64,000 nt of DNA from Aeromonas sanarellii (GTDB lineage: Bacteria; Pseudomonadota; Gammaproteobacteria; Enterobacterales; Aeromonadaceae): positions 62,001-126,000 of the forward strand of contig NZ_CDBN01000021.1 in assembly GCF_000820085.1 (NCBI RefSeq), in the 5' to 3' direction. Positions within the stretch are counted from its first letter, which is position 1. Each line of letters opens with the position of its first letter. The translations under genes were made by a program, and so were the position numbers. Below the pieces are notes generated by a model. It worked only from the letters and a program-made list of their open reading frames with translations, was not told the DNA's origin and searched no databases. This document shows, piece by piece, positions 55,274-64,000 of the stretch.

Positions 55274-56054
55274 GATGTGATCACCTTTATGTGTGTGATG
55301 ACGATGGCATCCGGCGAGAGTGGGCCGCTTTCTTGTTCAACGTGAGGGCGGTACACGCCGGCATCGGGAGCTGGCGCCATGGGTGTCGTAAGAGCTCCTC
55401 TGATCGCCGCGCCTCTTGTCTGTCGTGAGCCCGGATGGGCAGGGCAGGCAGGGGAAAATCACGGCCAGCGCCATGGGATGACACCAATGGGTCTGAACCA
55501 GCCCCCATGGTGATAGGTATAGCGCTCGTCATGTGAGCGGTGTGATAACCAAGCAACATTTTTGCGTGGTGTGAACAAGTTATATGTGAAGGGCATAATG
55601 GAAATGCTGTGTGCTGATGATGTAGCTGAACACAACCCGGCCAGAACCCAACCAAAGTGTGATCTTCATCCAATTGAGTCAACAAGGGCCTCTGCTGCCA
55701 ACTAACGCCGTTATTTTATTTGATGGCCTGAAACGTATTTCCTGCGGTCATCATGCATTGATTAATTTATTCAATGCCCGGCGAGTCAATGGCTTGATTC
55801 AACAGCGACGAACCTTGCCTCAACAGACCCTGAGGAGATGAAATGAAGGGTTAACAGGGGCTGAAGACAAATTCTGTGACTACGCTTTTATTTTTCAATA
55901 TTCATTATCGGAGTTTATATGAACTTAATTCACATATTGATTGATATGCTCCTTTTTGGGTATTTTAGGTTGCGAAAATAAAAAATAAGCGCATGTTATA
56001 TATAGCTTTTTATTTTCACTCTACTGGGTCTGGATCGTATTAAAGTGTGGTGAC
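55274..56054. other. long intergenic region upstream of the hyb operon with no supported gene
   Basis: The left part has ordinary composition, while 55840-56050 is strongly AT-rich. Two short frames (55287-55685 on the minus strand and 55659-55841 on the plus strand) lack ribosome sites and similarity. The AT-rich part is probably regulatory for the divergent hyb operon. Confidence 0.55.
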
Positions 56055-56068
56055 TTGATAAAGATCAA
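56055..56068. promoter_or_regulatory. FNR (CRP-family) binding site of the hyb operon
   Basis: TTGATAAAGATCAA is a perfect TTGAT-N4-ATCAA FNR site. Its centre (56061.5) is 41.5 bp upstream of a predicted transcription start near 56103, the classical class II activation position, and TAGCAT at 56091-56096 is the matching -10 element. It predicts induction of the hydrogenase without oxygen. Confidence 0.88.
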
Positions 56069-56107
56069 CATACAGAGCGAGGGGGAGGAATAGCATTCCC
56101 GCCATTA

Positions 56108-56127
56108 AGCATTTGTCAAACAATGCT
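56108..56127 (+). promoter_or_regulatory. small stem-loop in the hyb leader
   Basis: AGCATT (56108-56113) and AATGCT (56122-56127) form a hairpin with an eight-base loop just downstream of the predicted start. A wider repeat, ATTCCCG (56095-56101) and CGGGAAT (56134-56140), flanks it, but its left arm would lie upstream of the start site and so may be DNA-level only. Confidence 0.45.
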
Positions 56128-56147
56128 CACTGACGGGAATAAGAAGA

Positions 56148-57281
56148 ATGGTCGAGGATACTTTTTTATCGGCTCATGGAATTAATCGCCGTGACTTTAT
56201 GAAATTGTGCGCCGGGATGGCCGCAACCCTTGGATTAAGCCAGCATGCCGTGGCCAAGATGGCTACCGCGCTCACCAGCCCCGAGCGGCCACCGGTGATC
56301 TGGATTGGGGCGCAGGAGTGCACCGGTTGTACCGAATCACTGCTGCGCGCCACTCACCCCACCATCGAGAACCTGATCCTCAACACCATTTCGCTGGAGT
56401 ACCACGAGGTGCTCTCGGCGGCTTTTGGCCATCAGGCCGAAGAGAACAAGCACAACGCCATGGAGCGCTACAAGGGCAGGTATGTGCTGGTGGTGGATGG
56501 CTCTATCCCGCTCAAGGATGGCGGCATCTACTGCATGGTGGCCGGTGAACCCATCGTCGACCATATTCGCCGCGCCGCCAGTGACGCCGCCGCCGTCATC
56601 GCCATCGGCTCCTGCGCCGCCTGGGGCGGGGTGCCCGCCAGCGGTGGCAACCCGACCGGCGCCGTCAGCCTGGAAGAGGCTCTCGGTAACCTCGGCACGC
56701 CGATTATCAATATCCCGGGCTGTCCGCCCAACCCCCACAACTTCCTCACCACGGTCGCCTACTACATCACCTACGGCAAGCTGCCGGCGCTCGATGCCAA
56801 GAAGCGCCCGCTGTTTGCCTATGAACGGCTCATCCACGAAAACTGCGAGCGCCGCCCGCACTTCGATGCCGGCCGCTTCGCCAAGGAGTTTGGCGACGAG
56901 GGCCACCGTCAGGGTTGGTGTCTCTACCACCTGGGCTGCAAGGGGCCGGAGACCTACGGCAACTGCTCGACCCTGGAGTTCTGCGACGTGGGCGGCGGCA
57001 TCTGGCCGGTGGGCATAGGCCATCCCTGCTACGGCTGCAACGAGCAGGGGGTGGGCTTTAGCAAGGGGATCTTCCAGCTCGCCAAGGTGGAAAATCCGAC
57101 CCCCAGGGTGGAGAAACCCGACGTGGCCATTCAGGAGGGGGGGCATATCTCGCCCACCGCCACCGGCCTTATCGGGGGCGCCCTCGGGGTGCTGGTCGGG
57201 GTGAGTCTGATGACGGTGCGCGAGCTAGGTCGCCAGCAGAAGCGCCACGAAGCCGGGCAGCACCCATCACGGGAGGAATGA
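56148..57281 (+). CDS. hybO: hydrogenase-2 small subunit HybO
   Basis: A 377-residue [NiFe]-hydrogenase small subunit. It has a twin-arginine signal ([16 protein letters not shown], Arg14-Arg15), the proximal cluster ligands in [11 protein letters not shown] (Cys58, Cys61), and further cluster blocks ([47 protein letters not shown]). A C-terminal transmembrane helix ([18 protein letters not shown]) anchors it at the periplasmic face. The first gene of the hyb operon; overlaps hybA by 4 bp. Confidence 0.96.
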   Translation: MVEDTFLSAHGINRRDFMKLCAGMAATLGLSQHAVAKMATALTSPERPPVIWIGAQECTGCTESLLRATHPTIENLILNTISLEYHEVLSAAFGHQAEENKHNAMERYKGRYVLVVDGSIPLKDGGIYCMVAGEPIVDHIRRAASDAAAVIAIGSCAAWGGVPASGGNPTGAVSLEEALGNLGTPIINIPGCPPNPHNFLTTVAYYITYGKLPALDAKKRPLFAYERLIHENCERRPHFDAGRFAKEFGDEGHRQGWCLYHLGCKGPETYGNCSTLEFCDVGGGIWPVGIGHPCYGCNEQGVGFSKGIFQLAKVENPTPRVEKPDVAIQEGGHISPTATGLIGGALGVLVGVSLMTVRELGRQQKRHEAGQHPSREE

Positions 57282-58333
57282 CCGTGAACAGACGCAACTT
57301 CCTCAAATTCGCCTCCGTCGGTGCGCTGGCGGCGGGTGCCACTGTGCCGGGCACCGCCATGGCCGGGGCCCAGAACAAGCCGCCCATTCCCGGTGCGCTC
57401 GGCATGTTGTATGACTCCACCCTCTGCGTCGGCTGTCAGGCCTGCGTGGCCGAGTGTCAGCGCCTCAACGGCAACCCGGCCAATCCGGCTGACACCACCT
57501 GGTCTGGCAACGACAAGCTGAGCCCCTACACCAACAACATCATTCAGGTGTGGAAGAGCGGCACCGGCGAGCACAAGGATCAGCTGGTGGATGGCTATGC
57601 CTACATCAAGAAGCAGTGCATGCACTGCGTCGATCCCAACTGCGTCTCCGTCTGCCCGGTGCAGGCGCTGACCAAGGATCCCAGGACCGGCATAGTCCAC
57701 TACGACCCGAGCGTCTGCACCGGCTGCCGCTACTGCATGGTGGGCTGCCCGTTCGACGTGCCCAAATACGACTATGACAACCCGTTCGGAGCCATTCACA
57801 AGTGCGAGCTCTGCAACCAGAAGGGGCTTGAGCGGATCAGCCAAGGCAAGCTGCCCGGTTGTGTCGAGGTGTGCCCGACCGGGGCCGTCATCTTCGGCAC
57901 CCGCGAGGAGCTGATGGCCGAGGCCAGGCGCCGCCTGCTGGCGACTCCGGGCAGCGAGTATGCCTACCCGCGCCAGACCCTCTCCGCCAACGACCCTTAC
58001 CTGCATCAGGTGCCGAGCTACCAGCCCTACGTCTATGGCGAGAAGGAGGGGGGCGGTACCCAGGTGCTGGTGCTGGCCGGGGTGCCCTACGGCAAGCTCG
58101 ACATGCCCGACTTGCCCGAGCTCTCCTCCGGGGCCCGCTCCGAGCATATCCAGCACACCCTCTACAAGGGGATGGTGCTGCCCATGGTGGTGCTGACCGG
58201 GCTCTCTGTGCTCATTCGCCGCAACAGCAAGAAGAACGGCCACGATCACCACGATCACCAGGGTGACGGGGGCCATGGGCCGGGCAGCCGCCCGGATCAG
58301 AGCTCGGCAAAGGGAGGCAAGGATCATGAGTAG
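57278..58333 (+). CDS. hybA: hydrogenase-2 iron-sulfur subunit HybA
   Basis: A 351-residue ferredoxin-like subunit with a twin-arginine signal ([17 protein letters not shown], Arg5-Arg6). Four [4Fe-4S] cluster motifs are visible: [39 protein letters not shown] and [15 protein letters not shown] with CVEVCP. A C-terminal hydrophobic helix ([16 protein letters not shown]) anchors it. It links HybO to HybB. Overlaps hybO by 4 bp and hybB by 8 bp. Confidence 0.95.
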   Translation: MTVNRRNFLKFASVGALAAGATVPGTAMAGAQNKPPIPGALGMLYDSTLCVGCQACVAECQRLNGNPANPADTTWSGNDKLSPYTNNIIQVWKSGTGEHKDQLVDGYAYIKKQCMHCVDPNCVSVCPVQALTKDPRTGIVHYDPSVCTGCRYCMVGCPFDVPKYDYDNPFGAIHKCELCNQKGLERISQGKLPGCVEVCPTGAVIFGTREELMAEARRRLLATPGSEYAYPRQTLSANDPYLHQVPSYQPYVYGEKEGGGTQVLVLAGVPYGKLDMPDLPELSSGARSEHIQHTLYKGMVLPMVVLTGLSVLIRRNSKKNGHDHHDHQGDGGHGPGSRPDQSSAKGGKDHE

Positions 58334-59509
58334 TCACAAGGCACATCCGCTGGGGGGCAGGCTGGTCAGCTGGCCCGTGCTGGTGCTGGCCCCCTTCGCG
58401 GTGCTGTGCGCCATGCTGATCCTCAAGCGCCTGGTGTTCGGACTGGGCTCGGTCACCGATCTCAACGGCGGCTATCCCTGGGGGCTCTGGATCTCCTTTG
58501 ACCTCTTGATCGGCACCGGCTTCGCCTGCGGCGGCTGGGCACTGGCCTGGGCGGTCTACGTCTTCAACCGGGGCGAGTATCATCCCCTGGTGCGGCCGGC
58601 CCTGCTGGCGAGCCTGTTCGGTTATTCCCTGGGCGGCCTTTCCATCACCATAGACGTCGGCCGTTACTGGAACCTGCCCTACTTCTATCTGCCCGATCAC
58701 TTCAACACCTCTTCGGTGCTGTTCGAGACGGCGGTCTGCATGACCATCTACATCGGGGTGATGGCGCTGGAGTTCGCTCCCGTGCTGCTGGAGAAGTTCG
58801 GCTGGAAGAGCTCCATGGCCCGGCTCAACAAGATCATGTTCTTCATCCTGGCGCTCGGGGCCCTGCTGCCCACCATGCACCAGTCCTCCATGGGATCCCT
58901 GATGATAGTAGCGGGGGAGAAGATCCATCCGCTCTGGCAGAGCTACGAGCTGCTGCCGGTCTTCTCCTTGCTGACCGCCTTCATCATGGGCTTCTCCATC
59001 GTCGTGTTCGAGGGCTCCCTGGTGCAGGCGGGGCTGGCGGGGCGCGGCCCCAACGAGAAGTCGCTCTTCTACAAGCTGACCCAGGTGATCGACATCTTCC
59101 TGATCCTGTTTGTGGCGCTGCGCTTTGCCGAGATCGTCATCAACGACAAGTCGGAGTACCTCTCCGAGTGGAATCGCTACGCCTTGATGTTCTGGAGCGA
59201 GATCGCGCTGATGATCTTCCCGCTGCTGGTGTTCCACTGGGACAAGAGCCGCCGCGATTCGCGCATGTTGTTCCTGGGGGCCCTCAGCATGCTGCTGGGC
59301 GCCGCCCTCTGGCGACTGGACTACTCCCTGCTCGCCTTCAACCCCGGCAATGGCTACCACTACTTCCCCTCCGCGACGGAAGTGCTGATCTCCCTGGGCT
59401 TCGTCGCCATCGAGGTGTGTGCCTATTTGCTGCTGATCCGGCTGCTGCCGGTACTACCATCACTTGAACGTGTTCACCAAGATTATCAGGCCCGAGGGAA
59501 AGCCAACGT

Positions 59510-59513
<4 letters not shown>
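58326..59513 (+). CDS. hybB: hydrogenase-2 membrane subunit HybB (NrfD-like)
   Basis: A 395-residue integral membrane protein with about ten helices, NrfD/PsrC family. It has [53 protein letters not shown] and an [15 protein letters not shown] block. It passes electrons to quinone. The ATG inside the hybA end gives [11 protein letters not shown]; the longer open frame upstream is inside hybA. Confidence 0.94.
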
Positions 59514-61212
<1,699 letters not shown>

Positions 61213-61213
<1 letters not shown>

Positions 61214-61743
61214 TGAACACCCTGATCCTGGGCGTGGGCAACCTGCTGTTGAGTGACGAGGCCGTCGGCGTGCGGATCGTCGAGGGGCTGGAGCGCGACT
61301 ACCGCTTCGCCCCCGGCATCGAGCTGCTCGATGGCGGCACCGCCGGCATGGAGCTGCTCGAAGCCATGGCCAGTCGCGACCACATCATACTGGCGGACGC
61401 GGTGCGCAGCGGCAATCCGCCGGGTACCGTGGTGACCCTGAAGGATGAGGAGATCCCGACCCTGTTTGGTCGCAAGATCTCCCCCCATCAGCTGGGGCTG
61501 GCGGACGTGCTCTCGGCGCTGCATATGACGGGGGAATCCCCCAAGCGGCTCACCCTGATCGGGGTCGAGCCTGAATCCCTCGAGCCCCGCATCGGCCTTA
61601 CCCCCGTGGTGGCGGCGGCGCTGGGGGAGGCGACGGATCGGATCCTGACCCTGCTGGCCAGCCTGGGAGCGCCAGCCATCCCGCTCTCTGAGCAGGAGAA
61701 GGCCGAGCGAGCGCGGGAGGACGTATGGCGCAATCCTTTGTGA
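61213..61743 (+). CDS. hybD: hydrogenase-2 maturation protease HybD
   Basis: A 176-residue endopeptidase of the HyaD/HybD family that cleaves the HybC tail. It has the LGVGNLLLSDEAVGVR opening with the nickel-sensing Glu, ELLDGGTAGMELL, the RDHIILADAVRSG block and GRKISPHQLGLADVLSALH. The ATG at 61213 is used; a GTG one codon upstream is also possible. The C-terminal tail beyond residue 165 overlaps hybE by 19 bp. Confidence 0.94.
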
Positions 61744-62255
61744 ATGAGGCAGTGAACGAGGCCGCGAAAGAGGCGGCGCAGGAGTTTAGCGGTTTTGCCG
61801 AAAACCCGGCTCCCTTGCTGATGGCCCAGTACCAGCGGATCGCCCGGGAGGAGATGCAAGGGCTGCCCTTCTATCACGCCACCATGCCGATTGTGGCCGA
61901 GTGCACCCTGTTTGAAGGGCAGTGGCTCGGCTGCGTGCTCACCCCCTGGATGCTGAGCGTGGTGGTGTTGCCGGGGCCGGATCAGCTCTGGCCGGTGCGT
62001 GGCAGCCGCGATCGGCTCGCCCTGCAGCTCCCCTGCGGCAACCTGACCTTTATGGTGGGGGCATTGCCCGAGACGGGGCAGTTGCTGGCCTGTTCGCTCA
62101 TGTCCCCCATCGACCCGCATCTGGGGGCCGACGAGGGTCGGGCGCTGGTGAGCAGCACCCTCAAGATGCTGCTCTCCTTGCCGGTGCAGCAGGGGGCTGG
62201 CGGCGTGGATCTGGGGCGCCGACGACTGTTCGGTGCCCTGCGCCGAGGTGAGTGA
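61725..62255 (+). CDS. hybE: hydrogenase-2 assembly chaperone HybE
   Basis: A 176-residue protein that in E. coli guides HybO/HybC before export. The family blocks are ECTLFEGQWLGCVLTPWMLS, VVLPGPDQLWPVRGSRDRLA, LQLPCGNLTFMVG and LACSLMSPIDPH. Its N-terminus overlaps hybD. The E. coli operon continues with hybF and hybG, which are not next here. Confidence 0.93.
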   Translation: MAQSFVNEAVNEAAKEAAQEFSGFAENPAPLLMAQYQRIAREEMQGLPFYHATMPIVAECTLFEGQWLGCVLTPWMLSVVVLPGPDQLWPVRGSRDRLALQLPCGNLTFMVGALPETGQLLACSLMSPIDPHLGADEGRALVSSTLKMLLSLPVQQGAGGVDLGRRRLFGALRRGE

Positions 62256-62276
62256 ACGAGGCGAACAAGGAGTTTC

Positions 62277-63875
62277 ATGACCATCCCATTCTTTGGCCGT
62301 CGCAGTGGGCTCGCGGCCGCCTTGCTGGCCCTGCTCTCGGGCGGCCTCTCTTTCGCCGCGCTGGCTGCTCAGCCCGTCCCCGCCGAACTCACGCTCGCCA
62401 TAGGCAGTGAGCCCACCGAAGGGTTCGACCCGCTGCTCGGCTGGAGCCACGGCAGCCATCTGCTGCTGCACAGCCCGCTGCTCAAACAAAGCGCCGATCT
62501 CGGCTGGCAGAACGTGCTGACCCAATCGGTGACCCCGAACCAGGATGGCAAGGGGTGGCTTATCCGCCTCAAGCCGGATCTGACATTCTCCAACGGCGCG
62601 CCGCTCACCGCCGAGGACGTGGCCTTTACCTACAACAGCGCCGCCCGGGGCGGCGGCAAGATCGACATGGGCAACTTTGTCTCGGCCAAGGTGCTCTCGC
62701 CTACCGAGGTGGCCATCACCTTGAGTGCCCCCCAGAGCACCTTCGTCAACGTGCTGGGATCTTTGGGGATAGTGTCGAAGCAGGATTACGATCCCAAGCG
62801 CTATGCCCGCGAGCCGGTCGGTGCCGGCCCTTACCGGCTGGTGAGCTTCCTGCCCGGCCAGCAGCTGGTGGTGGAGGCCAACCCCCATTACGCCGGCGGC
62901 AGCAATGACTTCAAACGGCTGGTCTTTGTCTTTATCGATGAAGAGAGCGCCTACGCTGCCGCCCGGAGCAGCCAGCTCGACCTGGTGCGCATCGCCCCGT
63001 CGCTGGCGCCCACCGTACCCGACACCCTCAAGCTGTGGGTGCGGCCGAGCGTGGAGAACCGCGGCATCGTCTTCCCCATTCCGCCTGCGGGCGGCAAGGA
63101 TGCCAAGGGTTATCCCGTTGGCAACGACGTGACCTCGGATGTAGCGGTGCGCCGCGCCATCAACTACGCCATCGACCGCAAGCTGCTGGCCGATCAACTG
63201 CTGGAAGGGCATGCCATCCCCGCTTACAGCGCGGTAGAAGGCTTGCCCTGGCTGAATAAAGCCACCGCTTTCAAGGATGGGGATGTCGTCCACGCCAACG
63301 CCCTGCTCGACGAGGCAGGCTGGAAGATGGGCAGCGACGGCGTTCGTCACAAGGGCGACCTGCGCGCCGCCTTTACCCTCTGGTACACCAGTGGCGACAG
63401 CTCCCGCCGGGATCTGGCGGAAGCGGTGCGGGCCATGCTGGGGCCCATCGGTCTCGAGGTGAGCCTCAAGTCCGGCAGCTGGGAGCAGGTGGAGCGGGAG
63501 ATGCACGCCAATCCGGTGCTGATGGGGTGGGGGAGTCTGGATCCCATGGAGCTCTATCACCACTACCAGAGCGGCTCCGCCGGGGTGGAGTTCTACAACC
63601 CGGGTTATTACCAGAATCCGGTGGTGGATGGCCACCTCAAGCAGGCGCTGGATGCCCCCGATTGGCAGGCGGCCGTGCCGTTCTGGCAGCAGGTGGAGTG
63701 GGATGGCAAGACCGGCGCCGGGGTGCAGGGGGATGCCGCCTGGGCCTGGCTGCTCAACGTGCAGCACACCTATCTGGCCAGCCGCTGCATCGACCTTGGC
63801 AAGGGGGCGCCGGAAATTCACGGTAGCTGGTCTTTGCTGGGCAACCTGCAGGATTGGCGGTGGACGTGCCGCTAA
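62277..63875 (+). CDS. ABC transporter substrate-binding protein, family 5 (probable nickel)
   Basis: A 532-residue exported binding protein with a signal peptide (LAAALLALLSGGLSFAALAA). The SBP family 5 blocks are LTLAIGSEPTEGFDPLLGWS, FSNGAPLTAEDVAFTYNSA, VGAGPYRLVSFLPGQQLVVE and VRRAINYAIDRKLLADQLLE. Family members carry peptides, opines or nickel (NikA/NikZ). The position directly behind hybE, 21 bp away, and a following permease make nickel supply for the hydrogenase the best inference, although the ligand is not shown. A histidine pair in LYHHYQSGS is a possible nickel contact. Confidence 0.85.
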   Translation: MTIPFFGRRSGLAAALLALLSGGLSFAALAAQPVPAELTLAIGSEPTEGFDPLLGWSHGSHLLLHSPLLKQSADLGWQNVLTQSVTPNQDGKGWLIRLKPDLTFSNGAPLTAEDVAFTYNSAARGGGKIDMGNFVSAKVLSPTEVAITLSAPQSTFVNVLGSLGIVSKQDYDPKRYAREPVGAGPYRLVSFLPGQQLVVEANPHYAGGSNDFKRLVFVFIDEESAYAAARSSQLDLVRIAPSLAPTVPDTLKLWVRPSVENRGIVFPIPPAGGKDAKGYPVGNDVTSDVAVRRAINYAIDRKLLADQLLEGHAIPAYSAVEGLPWLNKATAFKDGDVVHANALLDEAGWKMGSDGVRHKGDLRAAFTLWYTSGDSSRRDLAEAVRAMLGPIGLEVSLKSGSWEQVEREMHANPVLMGWGSLDPMELYHHYQSGSAGVEFYNPGYYQNPVVDGHLKQALDAPDWQAAVPFWQQVEWDGKTGAGVQGDAAWAWLLNVQHTYLASRCIDLGKGAPEIHGSWSLLGNLQDWRWTCR

Positions 63876-64000
63876 GTTCGTCCACCATGATGACGGCAAG
63901 TCTCAAAGCCCTGCTGCGTCTGACAGGGCTGCTCTGTCTGGTCTCTGTTGCCACCTTTGTGCTGCTCAGCTACTCCCCCATCGATCCCATCAAGGCCTAT
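63860..64000 (+). CDS. ABC transporter permease, N-terminal part only (NikB/DppB type)
   Basis: The frame runs off the window; about 47 residues are visible. After a short start they give LLCLVSVATFVLLSYSPIDP, a first transmembrane helix followed by the SPIDPIKAY motif of family-5 importer permeases. The GTG at 63860 has AGGA 6 bp upstream; two later ATGs (63887, 63890) lack a ribosome site. The gene continues the substrate-binding protein unit. Confidence 0.75.
   Translation, partial: MDVPLSSSTMMTASLKALLRLTGLLCLVSVATFVLLSYSPIDPIKAY

Noticed and set aside
55659..55841. 60-residue plus-strand frame upstream of hyb
   Set aside because: No ribosome site, no similarity, and it is followed by a non-coding AT-rich region.

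Overview
The window is one contiguous, GC-rich stretch of gammaproteobacterial chromosome, most like Aeromonas. The reasons are the enterobacterial-type ycfP-ndh pair, argA and lysC of E. coli type (lysC with an E. coli-like lysine riboswitch), a complete hyb hydrogenase-2 operon, and NhaD, DauA and Lld proteins close to those of facultative gammaproteobacteria. Assignment to genus is inference. No prophage, insertion sequence, CRISPR array or rRNA gene was found.

Layout. 1-8045: the end of a YedI-like membrane protein, two tandem M3 oligopeptidases, ycfP, ndh, ybjQ and an S66 LD-carboxypeptidase, closed by a 22-bp perfect inverted repeat. 8059-19193: an alkaline-phosphatase-superfamily phosphoglycerol transferase, a kinase-fold protein, lysC with its riboswitch, argA with an ArgR-overlapped promoter, msrA, a candidate structured RNA, a small mmcQ-GNAT-DUF3802 operon, an alpha/beta hydrolase and a LysR regulator. 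19326-26707: a lactate operon (permease, LldEFG, FAD/Fe-S D-lactate dehydrogenase). 26836-28110: an AT-rich island with one cold-shock-domain membrane protein. 28111-32309: an AttEFGH-like ABC exporter with a lipocalin-like hydrolase. 32462-36353: DUF4357, NhaD, a PNPOx-fold protein and a Bcr/CflA pump.

36404-46133 is a long leftward gene string: cytochrome-b-like protein, hexaheme cytochrome with a beta-propeller, FTR1 iron permease, FAD oxidoreductase, a small periplasmic protein and two polytopic GT-C-like proteins, with REP-like repeats between the later genes. The heme/FTR1 half looks like an uncharacterised redox-coupled iron transport module. 46252-50706 holds a YqhA protein and the four-gene Anbu operon (circularly permuted ATP-grasp, alpha-E, transglutaminase, Anbu proteasome-like peptidase). 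The sequence in front of it has a near-perfect sigma-54 promoter and, about 125 bp upstream, a near-consensus NtrC site, which predicts nitrogen control of a bacterial proteasome-like system. This is the most interesting signal in the window.

51006-51159: two tRNA-Asn genes with a strong promoter and terminator. 51617-53928: dauA, tRNA-Ser, and a structured element carrying a degenerate copy of the tRNA-Ser 3' end. 54059-55273: an unknown membrane protein. 56055-64000: a perfect FNR site placed for class II activation, then hybO-hybA-hybB-hybC-hybD-hybE followed by a family-5 substrate-binding protein and the start of a permease, probably nickel supply for the hydrogenase. Together with the lactate genes and Ndh, this describes a cell that switches between aerobic and anaerobic electron donors.
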